Source: Bremerella sp. P1 (GTDB lineage: Bacteria > Planctomycetota > Planctomycetia > Pirellulales > Pirellulaceae). From it: a stretch of 64,000 bases of DNA. Below are positions 1-7,487 of the stretch, one piece after another. The position numbers and the translations under genes were made by a program. The stretch's first letter is position 1, and every line of letters begins with the position of its first letter. The stretch spans positions 992,001 through 1,056,000 of the forward strand of contig NZ_CP118164.1 of the NCBI RefSeq assembly GCF_028748185.1, written 5' to 3'. The notes beneath the pieces were generated by a model, which had not been told where the DNA came from, ran no database searches, and worked only from the letters and a program-made list of their open reading frames with translations.

Positions 1-228
1 GCGGAAGAGATTGCCAACTCGGGGCAGTACATCTGGAAGATCACCCCGGACGTGCCGGCCGATATCTTCCTGAAAGCGATCGCCCGAGACCGCTCTGGCA
101 ATGTAGGCGAGTTCGTTCTGAAGCGGGCCATCGCCAACGACGGACTCGTTCCCCGAGCTCAAATTCGCTCACTACAGCCGATTTCCGGCCAGAATGATCA
201 AGCGGCCATGCCGTTCACGATTCGCTAA
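1..228 (+). CDS. C-terminal end of an unidentified, probably exported protein (partial)
   Basis: The first reading frame is open from base 1 and ends at a TAA at 226-228, giving the last 75 residues of a protein whose start lies outside the window. The fragment (ITPDVPADIFLKAIARD, then RSGNVGEF) has the alternating pattern of an extracellular Ig- or fibronectin-like beta-sandwich, in which phrases such as DRSGNVG are common. It ends 47 bp before holA on the same strand. No specific function can be assigned from 75 residues; a surface or periplasmic location is inference. Confidence 0.6.
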   Translation, partial: AEEIANSGQYIWKITPDVPADIFLKAIARDRSGNVGEFVLKRAIANDGLVPRAQIRSLQPISGQNDQAAMPFTIR

Positions 229-275
229 TCGATCCGCTGGTAGTCAAATTGCCCTGCACCGGGTAACTTGGTGCC

Positions 276-1376
276 ATGGCAAATACGGTTCACGCGTTCG
301 ACTTTCTCGACTCCGACGCGACGTCCATTCCCTCGGTTTGTGTCGTCTTCGGTCGCGATGCCTTTCTGCGCGGGCTCGCCGCGGAGAAGATCCGCAAAGC
401 CGTCCTGGGGGACGATCCCGATGTTCCTTACGGCAAGCTGGCCGGAAACATGGTCACGTGGGTCGATGTGGCGGACGAAGTCTCGACGGTAAGCCTGTTC
501 GGGGCTTCCGGACGACGGCTGGCGATCGTAGATGATGCCGACCCGTTCGTGTCTCGCTATCGAGACGAACTGGAAGGGTTTCTGGAAAAGAAACGCCCCG
601 GCGGGGTACTCGTTCTGCAGGTCGAGAAGTGGGCGGCTAATACGCGGCTCTACAAGAAGTGCAACGAGGTCGGCCTTCAGGTTCAGTGCAACCCGCCCGA
701 AAAGAAAGCCGGTAAGAAGACCTCGCTCGACATGGACCTACTGAGCAAGTGGTTTGTTCGCCGCGCGAAAGAGGAACACGACGCCAAGCTCAACGTCGGG
801 GCCGCACACCTCTTGGTGGAACTTCTGGGAACGGAACTGGGACTGATCGATCAGGAGGTTGCCCGACTGTCTCTCTTCGTTGATCCTCACGAGGCGATCA
901 ACGAAGACCTGGTCCGCGAACAGGTTCACGGAGGTCAGCTGCAGGAGATCTGGCACCTGGTCGATGCGGCGGTCGAAGGCAAAACAGCTGACGCGTTGAA
1001 TCAGCTCGATCGGCTGTTCCAATCGGGCGACAAGCCGCAGAAGCTGTACGGTCAAATTGCCTGGAGCCTCCGCCGCTTCGCTGCTGCCACACGTATCTAT
1101 CAGCGGGCCCGACGCCGCGGCGATGCGGTCAGTCTGCGGGATGCCCTCAAAGAAGCTGGCTTCCCGAACTGGCCCAAAGCCCTGGAAGAAGCCCAACGCC
1201 GGCTGTTGGCCCTCGGCCAAATCCGCGGGGGACGTCTTTATCGGCAACTGCTGGAACTCGATATGTCGCTCAAAGGAAGCCACTCGCAAGAGGCCCGCGG
1301 CCGGTTGGCTTTGGAGAAGCTGATCGTATCGTTCTCAAAAGCGATGGATCCACCACGAGCTACCGCTCAGCGATAA
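276..1376 (+). CDS. holA: DNA polymerase III subunit delta
   Basis: This 366-residue protein matches HolA, the clamp-loader subunit that opens the beta sliding clamp and hands it to the replicative polymerase in the cytoplasm. The N-terminal part has the usual delta layout (VVFGRDAFLRG, then LAIVDDADPFV), with a degenerate nucleotide-binding fold lacking a true Walker A, as is normal for delta. The C-terminal helical collar domain carries the family-typical DLLSKWFVRRAKEE and QKLYGQIAWSLRR segments. Length is close to the usual 330-370 residues. The ATG at 276 follows a short spacer after the upstream gene. A G/C-rich palindromic repeat starts 7 bp after the stop and may end the transcript. 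Confidence 0.9.
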   Translation: MANTVHAFDFLDSDATSIPSVCVVFGRDAFLRGLAAEKIRKAVLGDDPDVPYGKLAGNMVTWVDVADEVSTVSLFGASGRRLAIVDDADPFVSRYRDELEGFLEKKRPGGVLVLQVEKWAANTRLYKKCNEVGLQVQCNPPEKKAGKKTSLDMDLLSKWFVRRAKEEHDAKLNVGAAHLLVELLGTELGLIDQEVARLSLFVDPHEAINEDLVREQVHGGQLQEIWHLVDAAVEGKTADALNQLDRLFQSGDKPQKLYGQIAWSLRRFAAATRIYQRARRRGDAVSLRDALKEAGFPNWPKALEEAQRRLLALGQIRGGRLYRQLLELDMSLKGSHSQEARGRLALEKLIVSFSKAMDPPRATAQR

Positions 1377-1382
1377 AATTTT

Positions 1383-1484
1383 CCCCTCTCCCTTCCCAAG
1401 GGAGAGGGCTAGGGTAAGGGTTGGGAAGCGGGTATTCTGTTCGCCCCTCACCCTCCCCCTCTCCCCCAAGGGGCGAGGGGACAG
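1383..1484. repeat. 102-nt intergenic G/C-rich palindromic repeat, copy 1
   Basis: This element starts with a palindromic half (CCCTCTCCC, short loop, GGGAGAGGG), continues through a G-rich linker and ends with a second palindromic half (CCCCTCACCC to GGGGCGAGGGG). It is the same length as, and nearly identical to, the element at 9950-10051. Both lie just downstream of a plus-strand stop codon, so they may act as terminators or as REP-like elements. Confidence 0.8.
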
Positions 1485-1623
1485 GAAACGGTCGCAGCTA
1501 GCACCCATCGACAATCTCCCGTCGGTATCTCTTGCTTCAATCTTGAGGTTTTCCTACTATCCGCCGACCGTTTCTTGGAAGAAGGCTTGCGCCCGCGCGC
1601 GCCATCAACGGAAGCTCGAGCGA

Positions 1624-3471
1624 ATGATGTCGAAGATTATCCTCCCCTGCGTTGTCTCCCTGACCGTCCTTCTGACTGGCTGCATGAGCGGCTGGAATCG
1701 TGGTATGAATGAGTCGAGTTCGCTCAACTCGTACCTCAATCAGCAAGCGGCTCAGTCGAAACCGGCGGCGCAGAAATCGACCATGCCGGAAACCGAGAAA
1801 GCCAAGCAGCACGAGTTGGCCAAGTCGGAAAGCAGTGACGTTTCCCTCGGCAAAAAGCTGGCAGCCAAGTTAGCCGCCGCCGCCGAGAAAGCACCAGCGG
1901 AGTCGGCACCCGAAGCGACGAGCTATGCAGCCCGCGTCAAAGCGTTGTCGTTGCCGGCGGATGACAAGCAGCAAATCCTCAGCGAGTTCGCTTCGGCCAG
2001 TGACGCCCAGTGGGAAGAACTTCTTTCCAAGCTGGAACCGGTCTTCGGCCCCCAGCAGCAAGCGGTTGCGCAAAAGGAATCGTCCGGCGAAGCTGACGTC
2101 ATCGATCAATACGCCTCGAAGCTCGTGCAGCGGCATCTGAAAACGCCAATCGAAAACGAACCGGCCGAACAGCCTAAGCGTTTGCCGTCGATCAATATGC
2201 ACCAGGATACGTCGCACCTGGCCCAAGCCGATCCGGCAGGCTATCCACGGACCATCGACCTCGACCGCGGCAAGATGTCGCCGGCCGTCCGGGCCACGGC
2301 TCCGCCAGAGGAGAAAGTACGCCGCGACACAGGCGTTCAACTAGCCGCCTACGTGCCAGAGATGGATGCCCAGTCAGAAGGCCTCTACCCGGAAGACGTT
2401 CAAGCCGCTGCCATCGCCGACATGAAGCGAAACCCGAGCAATCTGCCTGACAAGACCGCTGGGCCTAAGCCAAGATCAACTCAGCCAGAAAGCCAGGAAG
2501 AAGAAACCGTCAGCCAGCTTACTCGCGTCGAATACCGCGCGATGCAGATCCTCTGGCAGCGTAGCCAACTTTCGCTGGAAGCGTTGTACAAAGAATACAA
2601 AGCGCAATTCGCTTCCGAGCAATCGCCGACTTCGCCAGATCCGAGCATCTTGAGCCTCGACGAACTGCACGCGATTCTCTTCGACTTGAAGAATCGCGGT
2701 TGGATCGCCGATACCCGGCGTGGCAACACGGTCGTCTACTGGGCTGCTCGTAACCAAGAGGAAACCGACTCTGGCAGTTGGGAAACACTGATTGATGACA
2801 CCATCGGCAAGCTCGAACGCGTTGCCACCGACTCGCGGGCTTCGGAAGAAGAACGCACCATCGCACAGCTGCGTCTGAGGATGCTGTACCTGATTGCCAA
2901 TCGCAAGGGGGACGCGATGGAGAAGGTCGAAGGTCTGACAGCAGAAGAACAAGAGGTCTGGAGCAACACGCTCTTCGGCCTGGCCGATTACATGAAGGTG
3001 GAAGACATCCCGGTCGAGCGCCGTCATACGCTGGCCTTGGGTTCGTTCCGCCGAGCGATGTCGCACCTGGAAGCGGCGAGCCCGCTGGAACTGCGGAACC
3101 TGGAATTCATTCAAAGCGTCGACAGCTTCGGTCAATTCAAGCCGTTCCCTTCGCATGACTTCCAACCCAAGCAAGAAGTCCTGCTGTACGTCGAGATCGA
3201 GAACTTCACCAGTCGGGACAACGGTGGCAAGTTTGAAACGGCCCTACAAAGCAACTACGAGATCTACGATCAGTCCGGCCGCCGGATCGATGCTCGTCAG
3301 TTCCCGGAAGTGAAGGACAGTTGCCGCGTCCGTCGCCGCGACTTCTATGTTCCGTATCGGCTTTACATGCCGGAGAATATCGCCGCAGGCACCTATCGTC
3401 TAGAATTGACGGTCCGTGATTCGGCCGCCGACAAGTTTGGCCAGGCCTCGATCGAGTTCAGTATCAAGTAG
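1624..3471 (+). CDS. Large lipoprotein with a BlaI-like winged-helix segment
   Basis: From the ATG at 1624 the protein is 615 residues. It begins with a lipoprotein signal (MMSKIILP, a hydrophobic core, then the lipobox LLTGC with Cys20), so it should be exported and lipid-anchored; this is why the start was placed here and not at the upstream in-frame ATG at 1543. Residues about 20-290 are Ala/Gln/Lys-rich and probably disordered. Residues about 299-385 (LTRVEYRAMQILWQ, later LDELHAILFDLKNRGWI, then NTVVYWAA) resemble the BlaI/MecI winged helix. The last 150 residues look like a beta-sandwich domain (VLLYVEIENF, TYRLELTVRDS). Function unknown. It lies 9 bp upstream of the oxidase gene. Confidence 0.7.
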   Translation: MMSKIILPCVVSLTVLLTGCMSGWNRGMNESSSLNSYLNQQAAQSKPAAQKSTMPETEKAKQHELAKSESSDVSLGKKLAAKLAAAAEKAPAESAPEATSYAARVKALSLPADDKQQILSEFASASDAQWEELLSKLEPVFGPQQQAVAQKESSGEADVIDQYASKLVQRHLKTPIENEPAEQPKRLPSINMHQDTSHLAQADPAGYPRTIDLDRGKMSPAVRATAPPEEKVRRDTGVQLAAYVPEMDAQSEGLYPEDVQAAAIADMKRNPSNLPDKTAGPKPRSTQPESQEEETVSQLTRVEYRAMQILWQRSQLSLEALYKEYKAQFASEQSPTSPDPSILSLDELHAILFDLKNRGWIADTRRGNTVVYWAARNQEETDSGSWETLIDDTIGKLERVATDSRASEEERTIAQLRLRMLYLIANRKGDAMEKVEGLTAEEQEVWSNTLFGLADYMKVEDIPVERRHTLALGSFRRAMSHLEAASPLELRNLEFIQSVDSFGQFKPFPSHDFQPKQEVLLYVEIENFTSRDNGGKFETALQSNYEIYDQSGRRIDARQFPEVKDSCRVRRRDFYVPYRLYMPENIAAGTYRLELTVRDSAADKFGQASIEFSIK

Positions 3472-3480
3472 GAAGACGCC

Positions 3481-4608
3481 ATGCTCACGTGCGACGTTGC
3501 TGTAGTTGGAATCGGCGGCGTCGGCAGCGCGGCGGTCGCGTCTCTGGCGAAAGCCGGCGCAAACGTCATTGGCCTCGATCGCTTCTCGCCGCCACACATT
3601 CACGGCAGTTCGCACGGCCAAACGCGTGTCATTCGCATGGCCTACTTCGAACATCCAGACTACGTCCCACTGCTCCGCCAGGCCTACCGCGGCTGGAGCG
3701 ATCTGGAACAAGCCACCCGACGCCAGCTCTACTACCCGACCGGCGTGCTTCAAATAGGCCCTGAATCAGGCGAAGTGATTGCCGGTACGCTGCATAGTGC
3801 CCAGGAACATCAACTGGCAATCCAACGTTTTGCGTACGACGAAATCGCCAGCGAGTTTCCCGGGGTAGTTCCCCCAGAAGATTGCATTGGCATTCTGGAA
3901 CGCGATGCAGGCTACTTACTGGTGGCCGACTGCATTGCAGCCTACTTGGACCAAGCCAGGCAGCACGGGGCAACCATCAAGACGGACTCGCCGGTTCAAT
4001 CCTGGACACGAACGGGCGACACGTTTGAGCTGCGAACCGACACCGAAGTCATTCAAGCCAAGCAGTTGGTCGTGTGCGGCGGAGCCTGGGCTACGCAGCT
4101 CCTGGCCGATCTCAACGTACCGATGACCATCCTGCGGAAGCACTTATACTGGTACGAGAACGAGGCCCCTGCCTACACCAGCGAGTCTCAGTTTCCGGTC
4201 TTTCTGCTTGAGACTCCCCAGGGCATCTACTACGGATTCCCTCAGCTGGACAGCGAAGGAGTCAAACTGGCCCGGCATGATGGAGGCGAACCGATCCCGG
4301 CGGCCGATCGGCAACACCAACAGGAAGACGCCGCCGATCGTCAGGCCGTCGAAGCCTTCACGGCGGGTCACCTTCCGCTGCTCTCCCAGAACCTGGTCCG
4401 CCGCGAGGCGTGCATGTACACGGTCACGCCTGACCATCACTTTCTCGTCGGGACGCATCCCGAGCACGAGGGTCTGCACTTCGCGGCAGGCCTTTCCGGG
4501 CATGGCTTCAAATTCGCTTCGGCCCTGGGTGAGATCCTTTGCGACCTGGCAATAACAGGCCAGACGAGCTCGCCGATCGAGTTTCTTTCTCCGCGACGAT
4601 TCTCTTAA
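3481..4608 (+). CDS. solA: Sarcosine oxidase / N-methyl-L-tryptophan oxidase family flavoenzyme
   Basis: This 375-residue protein belongs to the monomeric sarcosine oxidase family, which oxidatively demethylates N-methyl amino acids to the amino acid, formaldehyde and hydrogen peroxide. The N-terminus has a dinucleotide-binding motif (VVGIGGVGSAAV) and GLDR, followed by SSHGQTRVIR, typical of the family. Cys311 in EACMYTVTPDHHF matches the cysteine that binds FAD covalently. The C-terminal GLSGHGFKFASALGE also fits. Length agrees with the 370-390 residues of relatives. It probably shares a transcript with the lipoprotein gene 9 bp upstream. The substrate cannot be fixed from sequence, so the symbol is by family only. 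Confidence 0.85.
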   Translation: MLTCDVAVVGIGGVGSAAVASLAKAGANVIGLDRFSPPHIHGSSHGQTRVIRMAYFEHPDYVPLLRQAYRGWSDLEQATRRQLYYPTGVLQIGPESGEVIAGTLHSAQEHQLAIQRFAYDEIASEFPGVVPPEDCIGILERDAGYLLVADCIAAYLDQARQHGATIKTDSPVQSWTRTGDTFELRTDTEVIQAKQLVVCGGAWATQLLADLNVPMTILRKHLYWYENEAPAYTSESQFPVFLLETPQGIYYGFPQLDSEGVKLARHDGGEPIPAADRQHQQEDAADRQAVEAFTAGHLPLLSQNLVRREACMYTVTPDHHFLVGTHPEHEGLHFAAGLSGHGFKFASALGEILCDLAITGQTSSPIEFLSPRRFS

Positions 4609-4721
4609 ATCGCGTCCCCTTTCCATAACGGCGACCTAGATTTGGATACGTGTTTCGCTGCGCACCTGCGCACGCGTCGGACAATCGATACAACCGCTGC
4701 AATCCGCATTCGGAAGTCGCC

Positions 4722-6308
4722 ATGAGCCAGCTTCAGTTACCACCTCAAGTTAAGCAGTACACCGATCTCCTTCGTAAACAGTGGAAGCTGTGGGTGCCGG
4801 TGGCCGTTGGCTGTTTTCTTTTGGCGGCAACGTATTCGCTGGTGAAGCCCGATCAGTGGCAAGCCACGCAGTCGGTTTTGTTGCGTGACGAAGCAGCCGG
4901 TCAGCTGAGCGGCCAAGGCCGCTTCGACAGCATCGATACGATGAAAGCGGCTCAAGAGATGGTGGTCGAAGTGGCCCGTAATCAAGCGGTGCTGGAAGCG
5001 ACCCTCAAGCAGGTTGGGCCTCCGCTGGGCAGCCGCATCAAAGGAGAGTGGCCGTCGCTAACCGAAGTGGAATCACTGCGAAAGAACGTGAAGGTCAGCC
5101 CACCCAACGGTGCCGAATTTGGCACAACGGAAGTGCTGCACCTTTCAGTCGATGCCGACAATCGCGAGCGAGCCGTCCTTTTGGCTTCGACCCTTTGCCA
5201 ACAGATGGACATCGCCCTGAAGAACATCCGCAACCGACGCGCCGACAGCGTGATCGCTGAACTTGAGAATGCCGAATTGTTGGCCCAGCAGGAGCTTGCC
5301 CGGGCAACCGAGGCGCTCAAAGCTCAGGAAACGAAGGTCGGAAGTGACCTGGGTGAACTACGCAGCCTGAACGATGCCAACTCCGGCGATGGCAACCTCC
5401 GCAATGCCTGGAATCAGATCAAGCAGCAGATCCGCGACGGCGAGGCCGAACTGGTCAAGCTGGACGAACAACTGAACATCCTCAAGGCCGCCCAGAACGA
5501 TCCCGAACATCTGATCGCCACGCCGAATCAGCTGCTGGAAAGCCAGCCTTCGCTTCGTCGATTGAAGGACGGCCTGGTCGACGCTCAACTTCGTACGTCG
5601 CAGTTGATGGGCAAGATGAGCAAGTCGCACCCGCAAGTCCTCTCGGCGGTTGCCGCGGAACAAGAGGTTCGTGGCAAGCTACGAGGCGAATTGGAGATTG
5701 CCGTCCGTGGTGTTCAGGCGGACCTGCAGCTGCAACGCTCGCGACTGAAATCGATCAATAGCCAAGAGGCCGACGTTCGCGAGCGACTCGATTCGCTGGC
5801 ATCGATTCGCGCCGGCTACGCCAACCTGGTGGCCGACGTCGACAAGTGTACGCTCGTCCTACGAACCGCTCACGAGCAGCTGGCCGATGCCAAGGCCAAC
5901 AAGCGAGCATCGGAAACTTCCAGCCTGATTACCCGCATCGATCAGCCCACGACCGGCGAGTACCCGTTAGGTCCTGGCAAAACGGTCATCGCAGGCAGCG
6001 GTCTGTTGGGTGGCTTGATCCTGGGCATTGGGATCGTGGTGCTGCTTTCGCCCATGCCAGGCAGCCAGGGTCGCCGCTGGACCGATCGTCTTTGGGGACG
6101 CCGCTCGACCGATACTTCCACCGCACCCAGTGCCGGGGATCGTCGATCGGCTCCGCGAACTGCCGAGCCGCCGGTTAATCCAGATGCCCCAGGCCGAGGT
6201 CGTCGTGCGACCGATCAAACCCCGCAGGCAACTTATCCAGAAGTCGATCGCCGCACTGGCTTCGACCGACGTGGAACGGCCGCGCCCGGAGATCGGCGCG
6301 GCCAGTAG
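4722..6308 (+). CDS. Wzz/GumC-like polysaccharide chain-length determinant with an Arg-rich tail
   Basis: From the ATG at 4722 (MSQLQLPPQV) the protein has 528 residues. A transmembrane segment near residues 25-45 follows WKLWVPV. A long periplasmic part comes next (SVLLRDEA, then extended coiled coil around residues 180-410), and a second transmembrane segment near 420-445 (GSGLLGGLILGIGIVV). This is the co-polymerase layout used to set exopolysaccharide length at the inner membrane. No tyrosine-kinase Walker motif follows. Instead the cytoplasmic tail of about 80 residues carries seven RR pairs in contexts such as GRRST, GRRAT and DRRTG. Partner genes are not adjacent; a glycosylphosphotransferase lies at 10090. 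Confidence 0.8.
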   Translation: MSQLQLPPQVKQYTDLLRKQWKLWVPVAVGCFLLAATYSLVKPDQWQATQSVLLRDEAAGQLSGQGRFDSIDTMKAAQEMVVEVARNQAVLEATLKQVGPPLGSRIKGEWPSLTEVESLRKNVKVSPPNGAEFGTTEVLHLSVDADNRERAVLLASTLCQQMDIALKNIRNRRADSVIAELENAELLAQQELARATEALKAQETKVGSDLGELRSLNDANSGDGNLRNAWNQIKQQIRDGEAELVKLDEQLNILKAAQNDPEHLIATPNQLLESQPSLRRLKDGLVDAQLRTSQLMGKMSKSHPQVLSAVAAEQEVRGKLRGELEIAVRGVQADLQLQRSRLKSINSQEADVRERLDSLASIRAGYANLVADVDKCTLVLRTAHEQLADAKANKRASETSSLITRIDQPTTGEYPLGPGKTVIAGSGLLGGLILGIGIVVLLSPMPGSQGRRWTDRLWGRRSTDTSTAPSAGDRRSAPRTAEPPVNPDAPGRGRRATDQTPQATYPEVDRRTGFDRRGTAAPGDRRGQ

Positions 6309-6324
6309 AGAACGCGTCTAATGC

Positions 6325-7323
6325 TTAGTTCCCTTGGAAGTCCGCTGGCTTCAGGCCCTTCTTGAAGCCATTGAAACCGTAGAAGCTCGGGTCGTATTCG
6401 CCAACGATGCTGACATCGAGATCCGGCGTGATCTTGTCTTCCAGACCTACAAGGTCAAACGCGGCGTTCACGATAACACGGCGACCGTCTTCACTGACGA
6501 AGTCGATTGCGCTGCCGAAGGTACTGCACACGGAGGTACCTTTCTCGCCACCTTTCAGCTGATAAGGCATCGTCCAGACGATCGGCATCATGGGATCGTT
6601 CTTCTTCCCTTCCACCGCTTCGTCTTCTGGCTTCATTCCTTTGAGCACCGAGCCGTACAACAGCACCGTCGCGTCTTCCGGCAGGTTGCGAATCCCGTAC
6701 ACGTCGGTCGGACCCCAGACGTCATCGACACCACGCAGGATCGGATTGTCTTTGGCCTCTTCGTTGATCACACCGCGGGTACTTTCTCCCTTGTGACGAC
6801 CATGGTGACTGACCCAGGTTTCGCCGAGCACCTGCTTACCGAAGCCCCCTTGGTTGTTGAAGCTATACGAGTTGAACTTGGCGTCCTTAGGAATGTTGAA
6901 CGCGTGAGTCGCCGTACGAATCCCGATGACCGGCTTGCCTGCTTTCAGGTAGTCGTCGATGACCTGCATGTCTTCATCAGGCAGGTTGCGGAAGCGGGTC
7001 ATGATGATGCACAGATCGGCTGACTTCAGCTTCTCGATGCCAGGGATGTTTTTCTGATTGTTCGGATCGACCGTGCCATCTTCCGGGTTGATCGAGAACA
7101 AGACCGTGCAGTCGAAACCGTGATGCTTCGACAGAATACCTGCCAGCATGGGCAAGGCTTCTTCCGAGCGGTACTCTTCGTCGCCACTGATGAGCACGAT
7201 GTGCTTCCCTTTGCCAGGACCATCGCCACCCTCGTAGGTGAGCATGGTTTCGTCGGCAGAAGCCACAGACAGCGGAGTTAACACCAGAGCAACAAGCGCG
7301 AGCCAGGCGATATTGAATTTCAT
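6325..7323 (-). CDS. Exported ThuA-domain protein
   Basis: The 332-residue product starts with a signal peptide (MKFNIAWLALVALVLTPLSV, cleaved near ASA-DE). The start was chosen at 7323 because a ribosome-binding AGGAA lies just upstream and the signal peptide begins there; an in-frame extension to 7428 would bury it. The mature part has the ThuA glutamine-amidotransferase-like fold: KHIVLISGDEEYRSEEALPM at the first strand, then DLCIIMTRFRNLPDEDMQ and GKPVIGIRTATHAF. ThuA proteins are linked to trehalose or other sugar use, but the reaction is unknown. In planctomycetes they are commonly found near PVC-type cytochromes, and here one is divergent and 164 bp away. Confidence 0.85.
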   Translation of the reverse strand: MKFNIAWLALVALVLTPLSVASADETMLTYEGGDGPGKGKHIVLISGDEEYRSEEALPMLAGILSKHHGFDCTVLFSINPEDGTVDPNNQKNIPGIEKLKSADLCIIMTRFRNLPDEDMQVIDDYLKAGKPVIGIRTATHAFNIPKDAKFNSYSFNNQGGFGKQVLGETWVSHHGRHKGESTRGVINEEAKDNPILRGVDDVWGPTDVYGIRNLPEDATVLLYGSVLKGMKPEDEAVEGKKNDPMMPIVWTMPYQLKGGEKGTSVCSTFGSAIDFVSEDGRRVIVNAAFDLVGLEDKITPDLDVSIVGEYDPSFYGFNGFKKGLKPADFQGN

Positions 7324-7487
7324 GGAGAATTCCTGAAGGGGTGAATCGGGAGGTGGGAAGTCGTGAATCAGTTCGGTTATAATCGAAATCAATCCACATT
7401 TCACCGCTTCCGCGCGATCAATTCTCACGAATTTGTCGCTGTGTTGATCCTCCCGCCCTTGCTCACGCTTCTCGCGAAAGATTCGTC

